Source: Chromera velia
Lineage: Eukaryota > Sar > Chromeraceae
DNA length: 46,609 nt
Assembly (NCBI GenBank): GCA_018398765.1
Contig: JAHBMJ010004310.1
Location: 35,576-82,184, forward strand
Reading direction: 5' to 3'
A program made the position numbers and the translations under genes. The first letter of the stretch is position 1. Every line of letters begins with the position of its first letter. Below the pieces are notes generated by a model that was given only the letters and a program-made list of their open reading frames with translations, did no database searches and was not told the DNA's origin. This document shows, in pieces, positions 1 to 9,143 of the stretch.

Positions 1-829
1 AGCGCCGCCTGTCCATGCACCTTCCCTTCCAAAGAAAGTCATCTCCCCCCACCCCCACCTCTGCAAAAGTCCCAAGGCCATCACCTGGTTGATCTGTCCA
101 TCAACGTTTCTGTCATTGTTCTGGAACAGAGGGGCGTGAGACACCACAGTGAAGACCTGAGGAGGCACGGAAGAGAAGGAACCAGAGAGGGGGGTACGAC
201 ATTAAATTTCGAATCCAATGAAAGAATTGTGGGTGTTCAATCTGAGGAGGCTCTGAGGGGAATTCAGTTGAGAAGGAAGGGTGCAGGTTCCAGCGTATCC
301 TGCAAATATAGAGGGGCATCGCAGAGGGGCCCTAAAGCATATAGAGTGAAGGGGAGCTAAAGAAACGCCCTGGAGACTCGACCACCATGACTGCATGAGT
401 GCATGGGTCTCTTGACCGACACACAGCCCTGTAGACGGAGTGCTGTCTAGCCTTCCTGCCTACCTGCAGAGCCACGTTTCCCTTGAGGAGCCTGGGGAGG
501 TCTACATGGCCGATGCTGTTCTCCTCGAGGAGTGATCGGTCTCTCCACAAGAGTACATCGCAATGAAGGTCAGACACAAACGGAAGGGAATCGTTGAGCT
601 CCAAGAAAGCTGGAGATGCGCTCCGAATCATCTCCTCTCCGACAAAAAAATCATTCATGTGCCAATCGACCAATCCAGCAAAGAGTTCCGTCACATAAAC
701 GTACCATGCGAATGCGTCTAACACGAAGAAATAGATGCGAAACTTCGAGCCGCATGCTCTAAACAAAAAACGAAGGAGCATAAGTATAAAAGCTTGGCCA
801 AGTACGACATGCCATATTTTTGCTAGCAT
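1..829 (-). CDS. Peptidase M19 (membrane dipeptidase-like) gene, 5' part, exons 1 and 2; runs off the left edge
   Basis: M19 enzymes are zinc dipeptidases. Exon 1 (829 down to 464, 122 codons) starts at ATG; the frame has an upstream stop and only non-ATG codons before it. It encodes a hydrophobic N-terminal segment (about residues 8-55), then a soluble part with the M19 signature DLHCDVLLW, whose His and Asp match the family's first zinc ligands, followed by GHVDLPRLL and GNVALQ. Exon 1 ends CAG|GTAGGC in phase 0. Exon 2 starts at 156 after CCTCCTCAG and continues VFTVVSHAPLFQNNDRN, then DGQINQVMALGLLQR, as bacterial membrane-anchored M19 proteins do. A possible next donor (GTGGGG) lies at 58, so the end of exon 2 is uncertain. 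The HxD residues and colinear family motifs across the splice make the call solid, but the rest of the catalytic domain is outside the window. The intron is 307 nt. Other copies of exon 1 read DALLW; this copy has Val. Confidence 0.82.
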
Positions 830-1055
830 TTTCTTCACCAACAAAATCAATAGTCACTTGTGGATCACCCCCAAGCACAAAGAGCCTGCCAGCAGAACAG
901 TCCGAGGAGATGGCAAACGTACACAGCGAAGAGACATCCAAAGCAACAGTCCGACAGACGCTTAATTCACCCCTTCGGATCACTGATAAGAATGGCCAAC
1001 TCACAGTGCATTGGAGAAGTAAGGACCTTTAAGACCTTGTATGCCCAATAATTAG

Positions 1056-1174
1056 TTTATATAGTCCACTTTTCTTCCGACCGGTTCCACTTATGTCAAA
1101 TTTTGTAATGCATGCGGGACTACTTTTTCCCCTTGCGTGACAAAACACAAAGTTTGTGTACTGCATGCATGCAT
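1056..1174 (-). promoter_or_regulatory. Putative core promoter of the M19 gene (unit 1): TATATAAA with two upstream TGCATGC motifs
   Basis: On the minus strand TATATAAA occupies 1063-1056, 227 bp upstream of the ATG at 829. TGCATGC lies at 1109-1115, about 46 bp further upstream, and a TGCATGCATGCAT run at 1162-1174, about 100 bp upstream. TGCATGC is bound by ApiAP2 proteins in Plasmodium; relevance here is inference. Equivalent blocks recur in each unit, with the TATA position intact at 2532-2539 and 4008-4015 and changed to TATGTAAA at 1794-1801, 3270-3277 and 4746-4753. Confidence 0.45.
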
Positions 1175-1201
1175 AGAGTGCTGTCCAGCCTTCCTGCCTA
1201 C

Positions 1202-1567
1202 CTGCAGAGCCACGTTTTCCTTGAGGAGCCTGGGGAGGTCCACATGGCCGATGCTGTTCTCCTCGAGGAGTGATCGGTCTCTCCACAAGAGTGCGTCGCA
1301 ATGAAGGTCAGACACAAACGGAAGGGAATCGTTGAGCTCCAAGAAAGCTGGAGATGCGCTCCGAATCATCTCCTCTCCGACAAAAAAATCATTCATGTGC
1401 CAATCGACCAATCCAGCAAAGAGTTCCGTTGCATAAATGTACTATGCGAATGCATTCAACACAAAGAAATAGATCCGAAACTTCGAACTGCATGCTCTGA
1501 ACAAAAAACGAAGGAGCACGAGTATAAAAGCTTGGCCAAGCACGACATGCCACATTTTTGCTAGCAT
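1202..1567 (-). pseudogene. Unit 2 copy of M19 exon 1, nonsense mutation
   Basis: This copy of the first exon, with ATG at 1567 and donor after 1202, is collinear with unit 1. The Trp codon in the membrane segment (about residue 42) is TAG at 1444-1442, so translation from the normal ATG would stop before the DLHCD zinc motif. The TATA-like box (1801-1794) reads TATGTAAA instead of TATATAAA. The remainder from VDWHMNDFF through VALQ is open. Confidence 0.8.
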
Positions 1568-1939
1568 TTTCTTCACCAACAAAATCAATAGTCACTTGTG
1601 GATCGCCCCTAAGCACAAAGAGCCTGCCAGCAGAACAGTCCGAGGAGACGGCAAACGTACACAGCGAAGAGACGTCCAAAGCAACAGTCCAACAGACGCT
1701 TAATTCACCCCTTCGGATCACTGATAAGAATGGCCAACTCACAGTGCATTGGAGAAGTAAGGACCTTCGAGACCTTGTATGCCCAATGATTAGTTTACAT
1801 AGTCCACTTTTCTTCCAACCGGTTCCACTTATGTCAAATTTTGCAATGCATGCGGGACTACTTTTTCTCCTTGCGTGACAAAACACAAAGTTTATGTACT
1901 GCATGCATGCATGGAGTGCTGTCCAGCCTTCCTGCCTAC

Positions 1940-2305
1940 CTGTAGAGCCACGTTTCCCTTGAGGAGCCTGGGGAGGTCTACATGGCCGATGCTGTTCTCT
2001 TCGAGGAGTGATCGGTCTCTCCACAAGAGTGCGTCGCAATGAAGGTCAGACACAAACGGAAGGGAATCGTTGAGCTCCAAAAAAGCTGGAGATGCGCTCC
2101 GAATCATCTCCTCTCCGACAAAAAAATCATTCATGTGCCAATCGACCAATCCAACAAAGAGTTCCGTTGCATAAACGTACCATGCGAATGCGTCCAACAC
2201 GAAGAAATAGATCCGAAACTTCGAGCTGCATGCTCTGAATAAAAAACGAAGGAGCACGAGTATAAAAGCTTGGCCAAGCACGACACGCCACATTTTTGCT
2301 AGCAT
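1940..2305 (-). CDS. Unit 3 copy of M19 exon 1, intact (possible alternative first exon)
   Basis: An open 122-codon copy of exon 1, ATG at 2305, with the membrane segment, DLHCDALLW, GHVDLPRLL and GNVALQ all present and a CAG|GTAGGC donor after 1940. The upstream box at 2539-2532 is TATATAAA. The exon could splice to exon 2 at 156 as an alternative first exon, since the donor is in the same phase. Whether it is transcribed cannot be seen from sequence. Confidence 0.6.
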
Positions 2306-2677
2306 TTTCTTCACCAACAAAATCAATAGTCACTCGTGGATCGCCCCTAAGCACAAAGAGCCTGCCAGCAGAACAGTCCAAGGAGACGGCAAACGTACAC
2401 AGCGAAGAGACGTTCAAAGCAACAGTCCGACAGACGCTTAATTCACCCCTTCGGATCACTGATAAGAATGGCCAACTCACAGTGCATTGGAGAAGTAAGG
2501 ACCTTCGAGACCTTGTATGCCCAATGATTAGTTTATATAGTCCACTTTTCTTCCAACCGGTTCCACTTATATCAAATTTTGCAATGCATGCGGGACTACT
2601 TTTTCCCCTTACGTAACAAAACACAAAGTTTGTGTACTGCATGCATACATGGAGTGCTGTCCAGCCTTCCTGCCTAC

Positions 2678-3043
2678 CTGCAGAGCCACGTTTCCCTTGA
2701 GGAGCCTGGGGAGGTCCACATGGCCGATGCTGTTCTCCTCGAGGAGTGATTGGTCTCTCCACAAGAGTGCGTCGCAATGAAGGTCAGACACAAACGGAAG
2801 GGAATCGTTGAGCTCCAAAAAAGCTAGAGATGCGCTCCGAATCATTTCCTCTTCAACAAAAAAATCATTCATGTGTCAATCGACCAATCCAGCAAAGAGT
2901 TCCGCCATATAAACGTACCATGCGAATGCGTCCAACACGAAGAAATAGATGCGAAACTTCGAGCTGCATGCTCTGAACAAAAAACGAAGGAGCATGAGTA
3001 TAAAAGCTTGGCTAAGCACGACACACCACATTTTTGCTAGCAT
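2678..3043 (-). pseudogene. Unit 4 copy of M19 exon 1, nonsense mutation
   Basis: Collinear copy with ATG at 3043 and donor after 2678. The Trp of VDWHM is TGA at 2878-2876, truncating the reading frame before the zinc-binding HxD. A second change turns the following VGEE into VEEE. The upstream box (3277-3270) is TATGTAAA. Confidence 0.8.
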
Positions 3044-3415
3044 TTTCTTCACCAACAAAATCAATAGTCACTTGTGGATCGCCCCCAAGCATAAAGAGCC
3101 TGCCAGCAGAACAGTCCGAGGAGACGGCAAATGTACACAGCAAAGAGACGTCCAAAGCAACAGTCCGACAGACGCTTAATTCACCCCTTCGGATCACTGA
3201 TAAGAATGGCCAACTCACAGTGCATTGGAGAAGTAAGGACTTTCGAGACCTTGTATGCCCAATGATTAGTTTACATAGTCCACTTTTCTTCCGACCGGTT
3301 CCACTTATGTCAAATTTTGCAATGCATGCGGGACTACTTTTTCCCCTTACGTGACAAAACACAAAGTTTGTGTACTGCATGCATGCATGGAGTGCTGTCC
3401 AGCCTTCCTGCCTAC

Positions 3416-3781
3416 CTGCAGAGCCACGTTTTCCTTGAGGAGCCTGGGGAGGTCTACATGGCCAATGCTGTTCTCCTTGAGGAGTGATCGGTCTCTCCAC
3501 AAGAGTGCGTCGCAATGAAGGTCAGACACAAACGGAAGGGAATCGTTGAGCTCCAAAAAAGCTAGAGATGCGCTCCGAATCATCTCCTCTCCAACAAAAA
3601 AATCATTCATGTGCCAATCGACCAATCCAGCAAAGAGTTCTGTCACATAAATGTACCATGCGAATGCGTCCAACACGAAGAAATAGATGCGAAACTTCGA
3701 GCCGCATGCTCTGAACAAAAAACGAAGGAGCACGAGTATAAAAGCTTGGCTAAGCACGACACGCCACATTTTTGCTAGCAT
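3416..3781 (-). CDS. Unit 5 copy of M19 exon 1, intact (possible alternative first exon)
   Basis: Open copy with ATG at 3781, donor after 3416, DLHCDALLW and GHVDLPRLL intact, and a TATATAAA box at 4015-4008. Like unit 3 it could act as an alternative first exon joined to exon 2 at 156, but it would have to skip the intervening units. Expression is unknown. Confidence 0.6.
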
Positions 3782-4153
3782 TTTCTTCACCAACAAAATC
3801 AATAGTCACTTGTGGATCGCCCCCAAGCACAAAGAGCCTACCAGCAGAACAGTCCGAGGAGATGGCAAACGTACACAGCGAAGAGACGTCCAAAGCAACA
3901 GTCTGACAGACGCTTAATTCACCCCTTCGGATCACTGATAAGAATGGCCAACTCACAGTGCATTGGAGAAGTAAGGACTTTCAAGACCTTGTATGCCCAA
4001 TGATTAGTTTATATAGTCCACTTTTCTTCCAACCGGTTCCACTTATGTCAAATTTTGCAATGCATGCGGGACTACTTTTTCCCCTTGCGTGACAAAACAT
4101 AAAGTTTGTGTACTGCATGCATGCATGGAGTGCTGTCCAGCCTTCTTGCCTAC

Positions 4154-4519
4154 CTGCAGAGCCACGTTTTCTTTGAGGAGCCTGGGGAGGTCCACATGGC
4201 CGATGCTGTTCTCCTCGAGGAGTGATCGGTCTCTCCACAAGAGTGCGTCGCAATGAAGGTCAGACACAAACAGAAGGGAATCGTTGAGCTCCAAAAAAGC
4301 TGGAGATGCGCTCCGAATCATCTCTTCTCTGACAAAAAAATCATTTATGTGTTAATCGACCAATCCAGCAAAGAGTTCCGTCACATAAACGTACCATGCG
4401 AATGCGTCTAACACGAAGAAATAGATCCAAAACTTCGAGCCGCATGCTCTGAACAAAAAATGAAGGAGCATGAGTATAAAAGCTTGGCCAAGCACGACAC
4501 ACCACATTTTTGCTAGCAT
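4154..4519 (-). pseudogene. Unit 6 copy of M19 exon 1, nonsense mutation; array end
   Basis: The most distal copy, ATG at 4519, donor after 4154. The Trp of VDWHM is TAA at 4354-4352, two G-to-A changes away from TGG. The upstream box (4753-4746) is TATGTAAA. Beyond it homology runs through the TGCATGCATGCAT run at about 4852-4864 and then ends. Confidence 0.8.
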
Positions 4520-4866
4520 TTTCTTCACCAACAAAATCAATAGTCACTTGTGGATCGCCCCTAAGTACAAAGAGCCTGCCAGCAGAACAGTCCGAGGAGA
4601 TGGTAAACGTACACAGCGAAGAGACGTCCAAAGCAACAGTCCGACAGACACTTAATTCACCCCTTCGGATCACTGATAAGAATGGCCAACTCACAGTGCA
4701 TTGGAGAAGTAAGGACCTTCGAGACCTTGTATGCCCAATGATTAGTTTACATAGTCCACTTTTCTTCCGACCGGTTCCACTTATGTCAAATTTTGCAATG
4801 CATGCGGGACTACTTTTTCCCCTTGCGTGACAAAACACAAAGTTTGTGTACTGCATGCATGCATGG

Positions 4867-5211
4867 CATTGCATGCGTAGAGTACATGCAGTGCGTGTAG
4901 TCCGCGAAATACCTATAGCTCGATCGGCGCGCAATGCTCTCGATGGACACATGCATGCGCGCCCACTCTAAAAGAAATAACACCGATACAGCTCTGTATG
5001 CGCAGAATGGCAGCTCAAATTTTAAAATCCGGACCCCTTAAATGAGTCGAATGGGCGTTCCCTTCAATGAAGGAGCTCTCTTCTTCCCCTCCCTTCGTCG
5101 ACAAACAATCGAAGTCTTCGCCAAGAGCCGCTTGCACCAGTAGACGGAGTCAAGTGGAGGACGAGCGCACTGCGCAGTCTGACATGCAACTGTTGCTTGA
5201 AATGTTCCAAC
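4867..5211. other. Intergenic region between the M19 array and the receptor gene
   Basis: These 345 bp separate two divergently transcribed genes. The left part still contains GCATGC-type motifs (near 4870 and 4950). I see no open frame worth calling and no clear TATA box for the plus-strand gene. Confidence 0.6.
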
Positions 5212-6491
5212 ATGCACTACAATCACATGCGTAAAATGTACCGTTCCTCTCCCACAGGTCTCTTGAGGCGCTGTCTAACTCTTCTTTTACTGATCTGTAC
5301 ATCAATGTCTCAGCCCTTCGATACGGGAAGAGTGCAGGCAGACCACAACTGGAGATGGGTCTCTTTGAGAGAGTCTTTCTCCAACCCCGCAGTAATTGTA
5401 ACAAAAACAACTTTTGGAAATCCCGACTCTCTGATTCGCACTCGGAACATCAACGGAACGGGGTTCGAGGTCAGGGTGGATACATACGAGTCAAGAGCTT
5501 TCGTTTATGACGATGTTGACTACGTTGTCTACGACACAGGGGGCAATTACACAACAGATTCTGGCAGCTTGATCGAGGTGATGACTTTCACTGCCACTTC
5601 CAGTTGGCAAACTTTTGCTTATCCAACCTCCCGGTCGGCCTCTCCTGTGGTGGTGTGTCACGTACAGTCATATGTCGATATCGGATTCAAACTGGTCCGA
5701 GTCGATGACATCACCACCAGCAATTTTAAAGCGATGGTTGACCGTGACAAATCAAACCAAGGCACTAAAAACCCCGAGACGGTGGGATGTCTTGTGTCTG
5801 AACGCATCAACAGTCCGGAAACTTTCAAAGACAGAGGGGTGATTGCGAGGATACAGACAAATGTGAAACACAATTGGCTCAACTTGGCCGACCTGCCGGC
5901 TTCGCAAGTCGGTGCGAACTTTCAAAGACCCTCCTTCGCAGGAGCACTGTCCTCCTTCAAGGGCGGTGACCCTGCAGTGGCATTCTTCCGACCCACATCT
6001 GATGTCAGTGGCAACATCTGTGTAGAACTGTTGTGTTTCACCAGCCTCGTTCCCTTTGCTTGTCGGAGATCTGCTGCCCTTTTCGCTTTGCCGTGTGATG
6101 AATATTACTGTTGACATCCTTTCTTGTCATCTTCACATTTTCCCTCCTGTGTTTCCTACTTCTTCATTTTTCAACCTACTGCCCACCCTTCAGTCAACAG
6201 TTCCTACTACTACTTAATTTGGTCAACAGTTCCAGCTTGACAATTCACTGAAAGTGGCCCCGCTCCCTTTCGCTTGTGCGTTCTTCTCTCCCACGTGCTC
6301 TTGTGCTCTGTCTGAAGCCCCAAACAATGCTGCAAACAAACAAGTAATCCCAAACACCGTTTGTTGCCTTGCATGATTTGTGTTGCAGCCTGAAGTGATG
6401 CAGACAGCAGTGATCGAGGACCTCTCGACGGACGGGGGCACACACACAAACGAAGAAGTGCACTACCTCGCATTTGACCTTGTGCCTTCAG
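5212..6491 (+). other. Receptor N-terminus: signal sequence and three H-type-lectin-like repeats (exons 1-2)
   Basis: After a basic stretch, a hydrophobic run ([12 protein letters not shown]) looks like a signal peptide or signal anchor. Three repeats follow with the H-type lectin pattern of a beta-sandwich core: NPAVIVTK...VRVDTYES...VDYVVYD, then SPVVVCH...FKAMVDRD...TVGCLVSE, then FQRPSFAGA...VMQTAVIED...EEVHYLAFD. The third repeat is split by the intron at 6022-6388. The second exon is only 103 nt and was found because its frame is fixed by stops in the other two frames and it completes the third repeat. H-type lectins bind sugars; whether these repeats do is unknown. Confidence 0.6.
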
Positions 6492-6795
6492 GTCTGTCAA
6501 ACACGAAATGGAGAAAGAATTCAAAGACCAGACAGACCAACTTGAATTGAAAGGAAACCGAAGAATTCACATGACGGAGTCTGTTCCCTTCGTTTTTGTT
6601 GAAAAGACTACTTGCTCATTGGAACAGCATCATTTGGTCTGCTTGCTTCCTGCCTGGTGTCGTGTTGCCCTTCCCTTCTTGTTCCGAGAGCCAAAACCCA
6701 TTGTTAGTCTCCACTCTTCTTCTCAAATCTGCATGTCTGTTTCTGTCCACCCCCGATTTCTGAGTGCCGCGCGCATGCACAAGCGCGTGTGTGTA

Positions 6796-6839
<44 letters not shown>

Positions 6840-8019
6840 TATGTGTGTATGTGTGTATGTGTGTATGTGTGTGTGTGTGTGTGTGTAGATGTAAAACCGA
6901 ATGAATCTGTCTGGTCTGCGAGTCTGCATGTGCAGGAGTAGACGAGTGCACAGACAGCACGTACCCGCATAACTGCGACCCCACCCACGCAGTCTGTTCG
7001 GACATCGACCTCTCCTTCCTCTGCACCTGCAACCAGGGCTACGCAGATCCTTCTGGACTGGGGACCGACTGCGCAGGTGAGCAGAGAAGTAGACTAGACA
7101 AACTATATACCGGACAGAAAAAAAGACGGATCTTCACTCCTGTGTGACACGAGATTTCAGAGGAAGAGGGAAGCTGAGAAAAGAAAAATGTGCAAAGGGG
7201 GACAGATCCAGTCACCGTCTCTTCTTGTCTGTCAAATATGTTGTGCCCACCTCGGTTCTTACTGTTCGTATTAATACAACTGCATGTGAGACTGATGATT
7301 TATCTTCACGTGATTTGGCTGCTTTTTGTCTCTGCTTTCGACCCTTCACGCTGCAGATGTCGACGAGTGTCCCACGAACGTCCACAATTGTGACTCCGGT
7401 GCCTCGTGTACAAATTCAGAGGCATCCTTCTCTTGCAGCTGCAACGACGGGTTTTTGGGTAGCGGCATTGTCTGCACGAGTAAGTCAGTAGGTGAGAGTA
7501 TTCATAATCTCAGGTGTGAAAGGGGAAAGGCTGACAAAAAGAAATAAAAGGGTTTCGTCTCTCCATCGCGTTTTCTTTCTGCCTTCTCATTTCAGATCGA
7601 GTGGTCTCTCCGAAAACTTCATTCATCCAAAGAGATTATTAATACAGACAGACAGACAGACAGAAAGACAGATTTGTCGTTTCAGAGTTTTGGGATTTTC
7701 GGATTTCAAGGCCCCTAGCTGCCATTCTAAAATGGTTTGCACATTGACTTCAGGACAAAGACGAACTTTCTTTTTCAATGTCTGTCATTCACGGGAGGGA
7801 CAGTTGCCACCTGCAAGTCAGAATTCTGCTTTGTCTTCTTCAACTTTCTGCGTCCATCTTCTTTGTGTGCATGTGCAGACATCGACGAGTGCACGACGGG
7901 TACCCACAATTGTAACTCCAACGGTGCGTGCACGGACACTGCGGGGTCCTTTTCTTGTGGGTGCAACGGCGGGTACAGCGGCGATGGGGTCACGTGCACA
8001 GGTCGGCAGATGAAGAAGC

Positions 8020-8052
<33 letters not shown>

Positions 8053-8102
8053 CAGATAGAAAATGAGCGAAACTAAGAGAGTGGCGGGAGAGGTGGCGGA
8101 GG

Positions 8103-8139
<37 letters not shown>

Positions 8140-9105
8140 TTCTACGAGTGATGCCGGCTTTCTTTCCGCCGTTCCCGAAGTGATTTCACTGCTCTGTTTG
8201 TTTCACCACCGAGTGGTCATGTGCTCGGCAAATTCGGCTTCTGTCTGACTGTCTCCCGACTTTTCAACTCTTGTCTTTGTGGTCCTTCTAGCTTCTTTAT
8301 GTGTCTCTCTTCTCTTCTCTTCCTTGTCCTGTCTGCCTGCAGACATCGACGAGTGCAGCGTGAATGTCCACGACTGTCACACTAACGCCGCTTGTGCAAA
8401 CTCTGTCGGGAGCTTCTCATGCATATGCAACGATGGGTGGTCTGGCAGTGGGGTGAGCTGTGCAGGTCAGTTAGCAGCAAGCGAGTGAGTCAGAAGGGTT
8501 TGATGGTTCTTTTAAGAAGACGACGAAAAGAAAAGAACATGCACAGCATTATTTCGAACGAGCGGATGTGGATTTCGAGTTGGATCGACGGAACTGGAGA
8601 GGACGTGACGCCACCCAACTGAAGGAAAACCGTTTCAGAGGTTGTCCCCCCCCGCTGTGTTCTCTCTACCTCGCCTCAGCTTCCTGCATGTGCACAGCCT
8701 GGAAGACGGAACAGAACTTGCCTCTACGATCCTGCCAGGTTCACATCGCGAGTAGATTTACGGATACACATTGCAGACCCATCCTATTCGTCCTTCCTCC
8801 CTCTTTTTTTCAGATGTTGACGAGTGCAGCACGAACGTCCACAATTGTCACGGGAATGCAACCTGCTCGGATAATGACGGGAGCTTCACTTGTTTATGTA
8901 ACGTCGGACACAGTGGGACAGGGCTCTCGTGCATCAGTCAGTTAGTAGACTTCCCGTGCGCTTTTTGCCGAATTTACTGATGTCGTGGTGTGACAAAACC
9001 AAACATACTCTCGCTTGCTCTTTCTGACTAGGATGTCCTCTCTGTTTTGCTTTTTGGCTTTTCAGGACTGGCATCTTACTTTTCACTCGCTGACCATGGC
9101 CGTCC

Positions 9106-9143
<38 letters not shown>

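Larger units (their letters stand above)
437..4866 (-). repeat. Six-unit tandem array, 738-bp period, carrying promoter plus first exon of the M19 gene
   Basis: The same landmark (AGTGATCGGT or its variant) recurs at 531, 1269, 2007, 2745, 3483 and 4221, exactly 738 bp apart, so no net indels separate the units. Homology begins near 437 (GGAGTGCTGTC) and stops near 4866 just after a TGCATGCATGCAT run, giving six whole units. Each unit reads, on the minus strand: TGCATGC motifs, a TATA-like box, about 230 bp of leader, exon 1 of the M19 gene, its CAG|GTAGGC-type donor, and the start of intron 1. Because 738 is divisible by 3, unrelated frames also stay open across units. Units differ at scattered sites, nearly all C/T or G/A exchanges. 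Only unit 1 lies next to exon 2. Confidence 0.95.

Noticed and set aside
1389..2777. 216-codon minus-strand frames (MRRTLVERP...) spanning units of the array
   Set aside because: They are in another frame than the M19 exon, start at TTG, and stay open only because the 738-bp period is a multiple of three. They have no domain and cross the promoter.
437..4866. CRISPR-like or satellite interpretation of the 738-bp array
   Set aside because: Units are far too long, have no spacers, and contain a recognisable gene exon with splice site.
6508..7032. Frames of His/Thr or Val/Cys repeats around 6508-7032
   Set aside because: Products of the GT microsatellite in receptor intron 2.
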